Counted from the stretch's first letter, positions 19,697 through 29,400 are shown. The stretch: 64,000 nucleotides of DNA from Bifidobacterium tsurumiense (GCF_000741765.1 NZ_JGZU01000004.1:62001-126000); one strand, 5' to 3'. The notes: generated by a model from the sequence alone, not told the origin. Numbers and translations are program-made.

Positions 19697-21436
19697 TTGA
19701 GTGACAATAAGTATCAGCAACCAATCACCATCGCCACTGCAATCAACAATATTTACAGCCGCAAATATCTATTGCCAGGCATCCAGAGACATTTCACATG
19801 GGACACAGATCGCATCGAAAAACTGTTCGATAGTGTGATGCAGGACTACCCTATCAATACGTTGATGCTTTGGCACATCACAGATCTTAAAATCAAGCAG
19901 AACTATCGCTTTTACAACTTCATCTGCGACTATGTGGAAAGCCGCAGCGGCGGCACGATGAATGAAAAATGTAACCCTGCCGGTCAAGATGATTTTGATG
20001 CCGTCATTGACGGTCAGCAACGTCTGACCAGTCTTTATATTGGATTAAAAGGCAGCTACACCGTTCATAAGAAGAACAAGTCATGGCATAAGAGCATCAA
20101 CTTCACAAAACGAAGGCTATATCTCAACCTCATGAAAGAAGCCACGCCCAACGAAGATGATCTTGCTTATGACTTCAAGTTCCGAGCTCCATCTGAAAAT
20201 GACGAGTCTATTAAGGAAGGCAATTTCTGGTTCCCGGTCAGTCGCATCTTAAGCATGGCTGCCCCCGGTGAAAATGATGACACGCACGACTATGCGGTCA
20301 AACATGCCCTTCCGAAGCACGCCAATAAGGTGCTTTTCCGCCTCTATACCGCAATCTGCAATGACCTATCTATTCAGTGTTACCAGCAAAACGATCAAGA
20401 CCAGGATAAAGTGCTCGACATCTTTACTCGCACCAACAGCGGCGGAGTGCCACTGAGTAAGTCCGACCTGATCATGGCTATCGTCACCTCAAGCTGGCCG
20501 GAGATCCGCGAAAGGTCCGAGGCATTGACCAAAAACGTATGGAATGACACAGGCTTTGCCATCAGCAAGGACTTCATTCTGAAGTCCTTCCTCGTCATTT
20601 ACAATCCTAACGACATCAGATTCAAGATGAACAACTTTGGGGAGTCCCAAGTCGAGAAGTTGCGGAAAAACTGGGACGAGCTCACCAAAGTTATCACCAA
20701 CACATTCCTGTTTCTGAAAAACCAAGGCTTCTCCGATGACTTGTTTCGCGCCAAGAACGCTGCAATCCCACTGATGTACTTTTTCCAGAAAACCGAGCTG
20801 CACCGTTCGGCATCCAAGACCACATTCCCAGCAGAAATCGCGACAGACATCATCCACTGGCTCACGATCTCCTTCCTGAAAAACATCTTCAGCGGACAGA
20901 CTGATACACTTCTCAAGCATCTGCACGATGTGATCGAGCAGTATGGCACCGCCCAGCACTTCCCATTTCGTGAAATCATCATGGAGTTCAAAGGCACCAA
21001 CAAAAACTACACCGTAGACGATGATTTCCTCGATCAGATCTTGGACTACCGTTACCAGCAGCCGGGCACAGAGTATGTGTTACGCCTGTTGCAGGGGGCC
21101 ACCAATCCCGGGCTCAGTTACGAGCAAGACCATCTGCATCCAAAGTCTGTGTTCCACAACGAGAAGTTGCTTGAAGAGACCTTCACTAATGAAGAGGACC
21201 TCCGATTCGCGAAGGACGAAGCAAATTGGAACAGCATCGCCAATCTCCAACTCCTCGAAAAGCTTAGTAACATCGACAAGTCCAACAAGTCACTCGCCGA
21301 ATGGGCATCCGAGCCTTATGCATCTAGATACTTCTACGTGGGAGAAAAGACCAGTCTTGAACTCAAGGATTTCCGGGAATTCATCAAAGCCCGCAGGGAA
21401 ACGATCAAAAGACTGATTCGAGAAGCCGTCGCGTAG
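19697..21436 (+). CDS. DUF262/DUF1524 (GmrSD-like) protein, probable nucleic-acid defence enzyme
   Basis: The start is set at the TTG at 19697, because AAGGAG (19684-19689) stands seven bases before it; the upstream TTG at 19646 has no site. The 579-residue product has the DUF262 core near the N-terminus (YLLPGIQRHFTWD, then DAVIDGQQRLTSLYIGLK with DGQQR at 105-109, and FTRTNSGGVPLSKSDL). A C-terminal DUF1524 HNH-like part has YEQDHLHPKSVF (Asp478-His479) and NSIANLQLLEKLSNIDKSNKSLAEW. In GmrSD such proteins cut modified phage DNA using a nucleotide-hydrolysing DUF262 domain. It stands alone beside a tRNA gene, with no methylase, as expected for a type IV-like system. The substrate is unknown. 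Confidence 0.85.
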   Translation: MSDNKYQQPITIATAINNIYSRKYLLPGIQRHFTWDTDRIEKLFDSVMQDYPINTLMLWHITDLKIKQNYRFYNFICDYVESRSGGTMNEKCNPAGQDDFDAVIDGQQRLTSLYIGLKGSYTVHKKNKSWHKSINFTKRRLYLNLMKEATPNEDDLAYDFKFRAPSENDESIKEGNFWFPVSRILSMAAPGENDDTHDYAVKHALPKHANKVLFRLYTAICNDLSIQCYQQNDQDQDKVLDIFTRTNSGGVPLSKSDLIMAIVTSSWPEIRERSEALTKNVWNDTGFAISKDFILKSFLVIYNPNDIRFKMNNFGESQVEKLRKNWDELTKVITNTFLFLKNQGFSDDLFRAKNAAIPLMYFFQKTELHRSASKTTFPAEIATDIIHWLTISFLKNIFSGQTDTLLKHLHDVIEQYGTAQHFPFREIIMEFKGTNKNYTVDDDFLDQILDYRYQQPGTEYVLRLLQGATNPGLSYEQDHLHPKSVFHNEKLLEETFTNEEDLRFAKDEANWNSIANLQLLEKLSNIDKSNKSLAEWASEPYASRYFYVGEKTSLELKDFREFIKARRETIKRLIREAVA

Positions 21437-22360
21437 CTTCACCAGCCAACTGGCATGTCGCCGCGAGACACAAGCATACTCCGCGATAACCATCGAGAAC
21501 AACCACTTGGATTTAGCTATACTTGTTTGGATGGCCCGACGAGGAAGTATTCTACAAGATTGGAGACCTGCGATGCCTCTGCCAAATCGTCGTCCGTCTC
21601 GGCATCAGGACTGAACTCGAGCACGGCCTAGCCGAACTGCACTATCCCTGTACATGGTTCCGCGCCTTCTTTCCAATCGCTAATTCATTGTCTGGCACTG
21701 AAATCATATACGGCGCGGGCCATGTACTCTCTCAGAAAGCCCGAATTACAAGATGCGTAAATTCGGGCGCCAGCGAATCGTATGAACAACATGATCGAAC
21801 GGCTCAATTGGGAAATCAGACGACGTACCCACGTGTTCGACAGCTTTGCCTGACAAAAAACAGCACCCTCATACCCGTATGCACGCGCATACGCTACGTC
21901 ACCGCCAACAATTAGAGCACCATACGCTTACCTGAACATGTCCCGACTCGATGACAACCTTAAGGAACCGGACTGAACACCGCACCAAAAACGGGCTAAA
22001 GCAAATTTGCACAACAAATCGGGCACAACCCAACCTCTCGGGCACTACCAACGAGCATTAAACATATTGGCAATCATATGAGTCTAACAATTTGCTGATT
22101 GTTTAATTACCGACCATTGTTTTGACACATGCCAACGTGTACGCATTATTTAAAACCTTCACTAATCACTTGTGGTAGCTACCTGATGTCGCCAAACAAC
22201 AAGGGAAATCTCAGAAAGCTTCATACGCCGACTCACTAAGCTCTATACTGTCTTCGATGGAACCGAATGATATTGCTAGCATCTATCGACCAATCCCGTT
22301 TCAAATTCTCAACTCAAGATCAATGCAGACTCAAACAATAGGCACCTCGACCTTGGCCTT
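21437..22360. other. Gene-poor gap carrying a transposase relic
   Basis: Apart from the IS256-type remnant at 21722-21853 I see no supported gene. An open frame at 21523-21915 (+) overlaps the relic in another frame and has no family resemblance. The right half is AT-rich and probably includes the 3' flank of the HEPN gene. Confidence 0.5.
21722..21853 (+). pseudogene. Relic of an IS256/Mutator-type transposase 3' end
   Basis: One frame reads MYSLRKPELQDA, a TAA stop at 21758-21760, then IRAPANRMNNMIERLNWEIR and RRTHVFDSFA before a TGA at 21851-21853. The segment NMIERLNxEIRRRTxV is the conserved C-terminal block of IS256/Mutator transposases. The internal stop and the lack of upstream similarity in frame show it is a decayed fragment. 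Confidence 0.65.
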
Positions 22361-23755
22361 TCACTTTGTAGATATAGTTTCCTTAGGATACTTCCACCCA
22401 TGAAAGTCTTCTACCAAATCGACATATTTATCAGGGGCACCAAGTGTCTTGAAGAGTATACCCCTGCAAATACTTTCCACTGAATTCACAAGCGAGGGGA
22501 ATTTAGGGCCAAAATCAATATATTCACCATGACTTATCTTATTACGTATCCGCGCTAACGCTGCAAACACATCTATAGACTGCAAAGCTTGATTATCAAA
22601 CAGCGGATTCTGTGCGAAGACAGTCGTATCTAAATCTTGATCCGAGTATCCATACTTGGCAAACAGCGATTTGAGCTTTACTTGAAGACTTAAAAACTCT
22701 TCGCGTTGCTTGACCAAGCCCAGTAACTTTTTTCTATCTCTTTTGTTAAGCAGTTTGTCGTTATTTTTGTCCTGGTCAAACAGGCTCTTTAACTTTCTTG
22801 CTAGTTTTCCTTCTGATTTTTGTTCATCAGCACCTTCGTCCACTACATCATATAAAGATTCTAGGCTTTGAATCAGTAGCAAATACCTGAAATTTGCCAA
22901 CTCAGCTTCCGAAAGCACGAACGATGCGTAATTTCGAATGATCGGCGTATCTGAATTCTGCTGCCACTTTGCCAACATCTTAGAAACTACAAGGCCGTCA
23001 ATATACACCTGATCTGCGGGTCTCTCAACTTTGGTAGCCAGTGACCGGCAATTTCTGATTGATTCTCCTATGACTTGAAAGATTCCTAACCTTTCATTGT
23101 TTGTTTCGAGAACGACACACGCAAAATCAATTAACAGTAATTGATTTGCAATAAATGAACATATCGTTTGAAGAGGCTTCACACAATAAGGCATAAATTG
23201 CTCAACTGTATTGCCATTCTCAGATAAGCTCCTATCTTCACTTTGAAACATAATGCTGTCAACATCATCAGTATCAAAAATATCTACTGCCCGATCCCCC
23301 ACAATGAATCTGACATCGTTTAAAGCTATGCAGAATGATTCCACTTCAACGGATTTAGAGTTAATCGACGAATCAAATTCGCAGGTTAACCCTAAACTGA
23401 TAAAACCATTCTGAGCACTTATGTATATTTTATTAAAACCCAAATGCAACACAGCATTAGATAACAGCACTAATTTATTGGAAGGGAAAATGCGTCCCAC
23501 CAGCAAGGGGATGATGGTGGAGCTATACAAGGTTCTCCCGTCTTCAGTTTTTTTAACCCATGTAAATTGCTCCCAATTAGGAAATACACCCTCCGATGTG
23601 ACAATATTTACCTCACCTCGTACTTCCGCTCTATCTCCGATCTGTAACCTTCCCGAGAAAGAGCGATCCTCAAGCGTCCCTTCATTTGTCATAACCGGTA
23701 AATGCCATTGAATTTCGTAATCACCGTTGTCCAACTTTATTCCGCTAATTTCCAT
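22361..23755 (-). CDS. HEPN-domain protein resembling the anti-phage protein ApeA
   Basis: The 464-residue product has a beta-rich N-terminal half (MEISGIKLDNGDYEIQWHL, then FSGRLQIGDRAEVRGEV) that fits the ApeA N-terminal domain, and a helical C-terminal half. Near the end is ALARIRNKISHGEYIDF, where Arg404-Asn-Lys-Ile-Ser-His409 is the RX4-6H catalytic motif of HEPN RNases. ApeA proteins are single-gene abortive-infection systems whose HEPN domain cleaves RNA after phage infection. No signal peptide or membrane helix. The gene is clearly AT-rich compared with lacS and lacZ next door, a sign of transfer, and sits in the same island as a DUF262 protein. A weak GAGG ribosome site precedes the ATG. 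Assignment rests on domain layout only. Confidence 0.72.
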   Translation of the reverse strand: MEISGIKLDNGDYEIQWHLPVMTNEGTLEDRSFSGRLQIGDRAEVRGEVNIVTSEGVFPNWEQFTWVKKTEDGRTLYSSTIIPLLVGRIFPSNKLVLLSNAVLHLGFNKIYISAQNGFISLGLTCEFDSSINSKSVEVESFCIALNDVRFIVGDRAVDIFDTDDVDSIMFQSEDRSLSENGNTVEQFMPYCVKPLQTICSFIANQLLLIDFACVVLETNNERLGIFQVIGESIRNCRSLATKVERPADQVYIDGLVVSKMLAKWQQNSDTPIIRNYASFVLSEAELANFRYLLLIQSLESLYDVVDEGADEQKSEGKLARKLKSLFDQDKNNDKLLNKRDRKKLLGLVKQREEFLSLQVKLKSLFAKYGYSDQDLDTTVFAQNPLFDNQALQSIDVFAALARIRNKISHGEYIDFGPKFPSLVNSVESICRGILFKTLGAPDKYVDLVEDFHGWKYPKETISTK

Positions 23756-24266
23756 TTACTATGGCCTCAACTCATTGCATACAATTTCAGTATCAATATT
23801 ACGAATGTCTTCTAACTTATGCATTGAACAATTAATTCGAGCCCCAACCGCAAAAACACGCATGCCATTTGCATGGAAACCTACATAGTCACTTATTTCA
23901 GGTATCTCTCTAAGTTGCTAAAAGGCGTCAAATCGACTCGTATTCTATACACAAAACTCCAACATGTAATGGGCTTTCATAACACACGCATGCATCACAA
24001 TGCTAGTTTACTTCCTAGAAGGCTGCGAACAGTACCGACATCACGCCATTTCCCATTATTAGCAACAGTTAACACTTAAAATGAGGTTTGTAAATCGGTT
24101 GATTTACAAACCTCATAGCTCAAAAGAAATAATCTTCTGTGCTCTAAAATGGTGAGCGCTGTACATGCGTTTGAGTATCACACCAACCACAGCATGTCAG
24201 ACCATCTAATGAGCATTGATATAAAATACTGCGCACAAAGCCAAAACATACTGACGATTGCAAGGA
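23756..24266. other. Intergenic, hairpin only
   Basis: Between the HEPN gene start and the lacS end I find no convincing gene. A short frame at 23873-24079 (+) has no recognisable product. The perfect hairpin at 24081-24116 is the only structure. Confidence 0.5.
24081..24116. terminator. Perfect hairpin downstream of lacS
   Basis: Arms 24081-24096 and 24101-24116 (16 nt each, perfect) enclose a 4-nt loop GGTT. It lies 150 bp after the lacS stop on that gene's strand and probably ends its transcript. Confidence 0.6.
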
Positions 24267-25904
24267 TTACTGTCCATCTGTATCAACAACTCTCACACGT
24301 TCCATCTCGCCATCAACCCCATCTTTAGGCAGTGGCAAATCATTGAAACGGCTACGAGTCTCACCAGTGACCCGAGGATTCTCATGCTGAGAGCGATCAG
24401 ACACAGCGCCCACCACTCCAGCCTTCGCCGCACCCTGCGAGCGCCCGCCAGCCACTGCATCAGTCGCAAGCTTGATCTCAAGCTCTTTGACGATATCGGC
24501 ATGCATCTTCTCGTCGATCTTGACCTTGGCCAGGAATACGACCAGGCTCAAAATGATGAGAATCAACGGGATGTAGAATGCGAAGGTCTTGAAGGTTGCG
24601 ATATTCGAAGCGGTCATATCGCTTGCGGTTGCATGACCGGTCATACCTGCGGCAATGGCAACGGCACCGACGACACCATTTGACATTGCTCCGCCGATCT
24701 TGTCGAGCATCGGGCGCACGGACAGCGTCACTGCCTCATTGCGCTTTCCGTTCTTCAATTGTCCATATTCAATCGAATCCGTCAACGACAGGATTGCCGT
24801 CATCTGGATGAACTGGCCAGGAATGTAGAAGAAAATCAACGCTGCGATGACTACAGGCAAGCTGTTGGAGAACAGCGCAAGCATCACATAAGCCACAATC
24901 ATGGAGACCATGCCACCTGCGAAGAGATAACGCCTTGGGATCCAACGGTTCAGAATCGGGAAGAGTGGCGCCATGACGAAACCTGCGACCAACGGAATCA
25001 CACCGGTAATGGCGAATGAGGCCGGAGCATCGAGCACGAACACGAAGAGGTAATACATCACACCCGTGGTGATGACGTTTGCGATCGCATAGAGCAGGTA
25101 GGAAAGAGCCACCCAGAGCAGCTGATCATTCTGGAACAATGCCTTGAATGCCTGCAGTGGATTACCGTTCTTTTGAGCCTTGGCACGCAGAGCATTCGTG
25201 CTTTCCTTGGTACCGAATGCAACGGTCCAAGCCGTGATCAAACCAAACAGGGCAACGATGAATCCGAAGGCTGTCCACCCAGACTGTCCCTGACCATTTG
25301 CACCAGTCACCGCCCAGGTGAAGTAACTCACCACAGGAATGACAATGACCGTAATGCCGTTGTAGCCGATCGATCCGGAGAACGTTCCAAGCGCGGTGTA
25401 GGTAGAGCGCTCATGAGAGTCAGACGACAATGCCGGAATCATGCCCCAATAGGAAATATCACGCAACGAATAGAACACATCCAACACAATGAAAGTGATG
25501 ATGAAGAGCACTATAAACAGCGCGGTATTCACGTTTACTAAACCGAACATACCGGAGAACACGATCAGGATCAGGAATGAAGACACCAATCCGCCAATGA
25601 ACTGCCATGGACGGAAGCGTCCCCACTTGGTATTGGTGTTATCGATGAGATTGCCCAAAAGCGGATCTATGAAGATCTCTGCGATACGAATAACGACCAC
25701 CAATCCAGTGATAAGCGCAATCAAACGTGCCGCCAAATCCTTGTCATAACTTACGAAAAGGCAGCTGGTCACATAGGTGACGAAGTAGGTGCTCATTGCG
25801 TTGTAGAAAGCTGACTGGCCGAGATTGCCGCAAGCATATGCAATACGCTGGCCGAGTTTCCTCTCATGTGCAGATGCCTTTGTCTGCGTTATTCCGATGC
25901 TCAT
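24267..25904 (-). CDS. lacS: Lactose/galactoside:cation symporter (GPH family)
   Basis: The 545-residue product has the N-terminal GPH pattern (GQRIAYACGNLGQSAFYNAMSTYFVTYVTS, then FIDPLLGNLIDNTNTKWGRFRPWQ, the family's DxxxGxxxDxxxxxxGRxRP loop) and twelve hydrophobic helices, ending at about 470. There is no PTS IIA-like domain of the kind seen in streptococcal LacS; the last 70 or so residues are hydrophilic. It should bring galactosides in with a cation. An AAGGAG ribosome site is six bases before the ATG. It is divergent from lacZ with a 313-bp shared control region, so uptake and hydrolysis are probably controlled together. Confidence 0.9.
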   Translation of the reverse strand: MSIGITQTKASAHERKLGQRIAYACGNLGQSAFYNAMSTYFVTYVTSCLFVSYDKDLAARLIALITGLVVVIRIAEIFIDPLLGNLIDNTNTKWGRFRPWQFIGGLVSSFLILIVFSGMFGLVNVNTALFIVLFIITFIVLDVFYSLRDISYWGMIPALSSDSHERSTYTALGTFSGSIGYNGITVIVIPVVSYFTWAVTGANGQGQSGWTAFGFIVALFGLITAWTVAFGTKESTNALRAKAQKNGNPLQAFKALFQNDQLLWVALSYLLYAIANVITTGVMYYLFVFVLDAPASFAITGVIPLVAGFVMAPLFPILNRWIPRRYLFAGGMVSMIVAYVMLALFSNSLPVVIAALIFFYIPGQFIQMTAILSLTDSIEYGQLKNGKRNEAVTLSVRPMLDKIGGAMSNGVVGAVAIAAGMTGHATASDMTASNIATFKTFAFYIPLILIILSLVVFLAKVKIDEKMHADIVKELEIKLATDAVAGGRSQGAAKAGVVGAVSDRSQHENPRVTGETRSRFNDLPLPKDGVDGEMERVRVVDTDGQ

Positions 25905-25983
25905 GCTTTCTCCTTAAGAGTTCGGAGCCAAGATCATCCGTTGATCTCGATTGATGAATATACGCCGTTTATCTAGAAAAGTA

Positions 25984-26001
25984 AAATTTGTTAACGGATT
26001 T
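25984..26001. promoter_or_regulatory. Candidate LacI-type operator in the lacS-lacZ control region
   Basis: AAATTTGTTAACGGATTT is an imperfect 18-bp dyad centred on GTTAAC. It lies just downstream of the predicted lacS promoter, where a repressor would block lacS. Inference from position and symmetry. Confidence 0.35.
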
Positions 26002-26016
26002 GTGTTGTATTTCTAT

Positions 26017-26045
26017 CTATAATGTCGTATTTTGTGAATTTTCAA
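26017..26045 (-). promoter_or_regulatory. Predicted lacS promoter
   Basis: On the minus strand TTGAAA (26045-26040) and TTATAG (26022-26017) are 17 bases apart, a good -35/-10 pair, about 115 bp before the lacS start. Confidence 0.5.
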
Positions 26046-26125
26046 ACCCAGAACAATGCCTGAAATTCAGCCAGTAACATTCAAATACAAAGTATTTTCA
26101 ACGCATTTCCAACACTAATAACGAC

Positions 26126-26153
26126 TTGTGTTTTAGAAAATTTCTTTTATTAT
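26126..26153 (+). promoter_or_regulatory. Predicted lacZ promoter
   Basis: TTGTGT (26126-26131) and TATTAT (26148-26153) are separated by 16 bases, 65 bp before the lacZ ATG. The spacer contains the small dyad AGAAAATTTCT (26135-26145). Confidence 0.4.
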
Positions 26154-26217
26154 TCAAGTAAAGAAGGTTTTACGTCCTTCCTCATTCACAACGAAGTAAT
26201 GACAGAAAGTAGCAATC

Positions 26218-29200
26218 ATGGCGAATAGCAACCGATTTGAACAAGCGAGCAAAGACTGGCTCACTGACCCAACGGTATTTGCAGTCAATCGCACCCCCGC
26301 GCATTCAAACCATACGTATTATGCGACGGATCCAAGCCATCACAATGCACGTATCATGCCAAACCAAAGCCTCGATGGGGAGTGGAAAGTCGAGATGCTT
26401 CAGGCATCCGAACTTGATTTCGACAACGAAGTCGCACTAGCCGAGGACTTCAACGACTCAGGATTCGACCGGATTCAGGTCCCCGGCCACCTACAAATGG
26501 CTGGCTTTTTGAACAACAAGTATGTCAACGTGCAATACCCGTGGGATGGTCACGAAAACCCTGAAGAGCCGAATATCCCGGAGAACAATCACGTTGCGCT
26601 CTATCGAAAAGCCTTCACGCTTTCTAAGCATTTGGAGGACATCAAACAGACAGACGGCACCGTTTCCATCGTCTTCCACGGCATGGCGACTGCAATCTAT
26701 GTGTGGCTCAATGGATCATTCGTCGGCTATGGCGAGGACGGGTTCACGCCCAACGAATTCGACATCACCGAGTTACTGCATGATGGCGAGAATACCTTAG
26801 TCGTTGCCTGCTTTGAATATTCCAGCGCGTCTTGGCTTGAGGACCAGGATTTCTGGCGGCTTCACGGGCTGTTCCGCACCGTTGAACTCGTCGCGCGGCC
26901 ACATGTCCATGTCGAGTCCATGCAAATCGAAGCTGATTGGGACGCCGCAACCAGCACGGCATCGCTTGAGGCCATTGCACACGTCACCAACTCCTCAGCA
27001 GCCGCCAACATCACCGCCACACTCAAGGACTCCGACAACAATGTGGTGTGGGACGCATCAATTCAATCCAGCGAAGAAGTCGCAATCTCGACCGGAAGCT
27101 TGCCCGGCATCACCCCCTGGAGCGCAGAGCAACCGAACCTCTACACCATGGAGCTGCAGGTCATCGATCATGCCGGCAATATCAGCGAAACCATCGTCCA
27201 GAAGGTCGGCTTCCGTCGTTTCCGCATCGAAGACGGCATTATGACCATCAACGGCAAACGCATCATGTTCAAAGGTGTCGACCGTCATGAATTCGACGCC
27301 AAACGCGGTCGTGCAATCACCGAACAGGATATGGTCGATGACATCATATTCTGCAAGCGCCACAATATCAACGCCATCCGCACTTCGCATTATCCGAATC
27401 AGGAACACTGGTACGACCTCTGCGATGAATACGGCATCTATCTGATCGACGAAACCAATCTCGAAACCCATGGCAGCTGGACTATCCCGGGTGACATCAC
27501 TACCGAAGACACCGCTGTGCCAGGCAGCAAGCCTGAATGGGAGGGGGCATGCGTCGACCGTGTCAACAGCATGATGCGTCGGGATTACAACCACCCGAGC
27601 GTGCTCATCTGGTCACTCGGCAACGAGTCGTATGCCGGTGAAGTATTCCGCGCAATGTACCGGCATGTGCACGAGATCGATCCGAACCGGCCTGTGCATT
27701 ATGAAGGCATCGTCCATAACCGCGCATTCGAAGATGTGACCGATATCGAAACCCGCATGTATGCGCATGCAGATGAAATCGAAGAGTATTTGCAGAAGGA
27801 CGGGCGCAAGCCGTATCTTTCCTGCGAATATATGCATGCCATGGGCAACTCGGTTGGCAATATGGATGAATACACCGCACTCGAGCAATATCCGAAGTAT
27901 CAGGGCGGATTCATCTGGGATTTCATTGATCAAGCCATCGAGAAGACTTTGCCGGATGGCACCACTCGCTTGTGCTATGGCGGCGACTTCGGGGATCGCC
28001 CGACGGATTACGAATTCTCCGGAGACGGCCTGCTGTTTGCCGACCGCACTCCGTCACCAAAAGCGCAGGCAGTCAAGCAACTCTACGCCAATGTACACAT
28101 CGGCGTGACCGAATCATCCGTGACCATCACCAATGACAACCTGTTTACCTCTACGAACGATTACGTTTTCGAGTTAAGCGTTCTTGCAGATGGCAACCCT
28201 GTATGGCAGGAAACCAGACGCTTTGATGTGCCGGCGGATTCCAGCAAATCCTTCAATATCGACTGGCCGGTGGAGCTGTTCCGCGCCGACAGCACCGAGT
28301 TGGTGCTTGAGGTATCGCAGCGACTCGCCCATGCCACCGATTGGGCTCCGAGTGGGTTTGAGCTGAGCTTCGGACAGGCTGTTGTCGCTGGTGAAGCGCG
28401 TTTGACGAGCCCCGAAGTCGCGCCTACAGTCACGACCGCGAATGGCTGCATTACGCTCGGACGCTGGAATGCAGGAGTCCAAGGAGCAGGTCGAGAAATA
28501 TTGCTTTCCAAGGCACAGGGCGGGTTGGTTTCCTACACCCTAGCAGGTCATGAATTTGTTGTGCGCAGGCCATCGCTCACAACCTTCAGGGCTTTGACCG
28601 ATAACGACCGTGGCGCAGGGCACGGCTTCGAACGTGCCATGTGGATGGGAGCCGGCAAATATGCTCGCTGCGTTGCAGGCGATGTCAAGCAAATCGATGA
28701 AAATACGCTCCGCGTTGCATACACTTATGAACTCGCAATACCGCAGCGCACCAAGGTGGAAATAACCTACACCGCATATGCAAACGGGCTCTTGAACTTG
28801 CATATCGAGTATCCGGGAGAACAGGGCGATCTACCGACGATTCCTGTATTCGGCATCGAATGGGCCTTGCCGGTTCAATATTCGAATTTGCGGTTCTATG
28901 GAGTCGGCCCGAAGGAGACCTACCAAGATCGCAAGCATGCCAAGCTTGGCGTGTGGAATACCAATGCATTCGAAGACCATGCACCGTATCTCATGCCTCA
29001 GGAGACCGGCAACCATGAAGATGTTCGCTGGGCAGAGATTACCGATGATTTCGGGCATGGAATGCGCGTCAGCCGGGCCGATGGCGGCGCGCCATTCGCG
29101 ATGAGTCTGCAGCCTTGGTCCAGTCTTATGCTTGAGGAAGCCCTGCATCAGGATGAGCTGCCGGAACCGAAGTATATGTTCCTTCGTGTGCTCGCTGCGC

Positions 29201-29307
29201 AGATGGGCGTGGGTGGAGATGATTCATGGATGTCACCGGTGCATCCTCAGTATCACATTCCTGCCGATAAGCCGCTCGATCTCAATATTGATCTCGAGTT
29301 GTTCTGA
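26218..29307 (+). CDS. lacZ: Beta-galactosidase, GH2 family (LacZ type)
   Basis: The 1,029-residue product has E. coli LacZ-like length and domain order: sugar-binding domain (VPGHLQMAGF, VNVQYPWDG), immunoglobulin-like domain, a TIM barrel, and a C-terminal beta-sandwich (domain 5). The barrel carries RTSHYPNQEHWYDLCDEYGI, the acid/base Glu470 in LIWSLGNES, and the nucleophile Glu537 in CEYMHAMGNS. It cleaves lactose and other beta-galactosides in the cytoplasm. No signal peptide. The ATG has only a weak GAAAG upstream. It is followed by a nested hairpin terminator and pairs with the divergent lacS. Confidence 0.96.
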   Translation: MANSNRFEQASKDWLTDPTVFAVNRTPAHSNHTYYATDPSHHNARIMPNQSLDGEWKVEMLQASELDFDNEVALAEDFNDSGFDRIQVPGHLQMAGFLNNKYVNVQYPWDGHENPEEPNIPENNHVALYRKAFTLSKHLEDIKQTDGTVSIVFHGMATAIYVWLNGSFVGYGEDGFTPNEFDITELLHDGENTLVVACFEYSSASWLEDQDFWRLHGLFRTVELVARPHVHVESMQIEADWDAATSTASLEAIAHVTNSSAAANITATLKDSDNNVVWDASIQSSEEVAISTGSLPGITPWSAEQPNLYTMELQVIDHAGNISETIVQKVGFRRFRIEDGIMTINGKRIMFKGVDRHEFDAKRGRAITEQDMVDDIIFCKRHNINAIRTSHYPNQEHWYDLCDEYGIYLIDETNLETHGSWTIPGDITTEDTAVPGSKPEWEGACVDRVNSMMRRDYNHPSVLIWSLGNESYAGEVFRAMYRHVHEIDPNRPVHYEGIVHNRAFEDVTDIETRMYAHADEIEEYLQKDGRKPYLSCEYMHAMGNSVGNMDEYTALEQYPKYQGGFIWDFIDQAIEKTLPDGTTRLCYGGDFGDRPTDYEFSGDGLLFADRTPSPKAQAVKQLYANVHIGVTESSVTITNDNLFTSTNDYVFELSVLADGNPVWQETRRFDVPADSSKSFNIDWPVELFRADSTELVLEVSQRLAHATDWAPSGFELSFGQAVVAGEARLTSPEVAPTVTTANGCITLGRWNAGVQGAGREILLSKAQGGLVSYTLAGHEFVVRRPSLTTFRALTDNDRGAGHGFERAMWMGAGKYARCVAGDVKQIDENTLRVAYTYELAIPQRTKVEITYTAYANGLLNLHIEYPGEQGDLPTIPVFGIEWALPVQYSNLRFYGVGPKETYQDRKHAKLGVWNTNAFEDHAPYLMPQETGNHEDVRWAEITDDFGHGMRVSRADGGAPFAMSLQPWSSLMLEEALHQDELPEPKYMFLRVLAAQMGVGGDDSWMSPVHPQYHIPADKPLDLNIDLELF

Positions 29308-29331
29308 TGTGAATACGCGCTGAAGCGTAGT

Positions 29332-29400
29332 AATGCCTTCTTCCCGATGTGACGCGATATATAGGTCATATATCGCATATAAAGGGAAGAAGGCATTATT
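29332..29400 (+). terminator. Nested hairpin terminator of lacZ
   Basis: Outer arms 29332-29345 and 29384-29397 are a perfect 14-bp match. Inside them GCGATATA (29354-29361) pairs with TATATCGC (29369-29376). TTATTTTAT follows. Confidence 0.8.

Noticed and set aside
21523..21915. 130-codon + strand frame
   Set aside because: No recognisable product and it overlaps the transposase relic, which is in a different frame.
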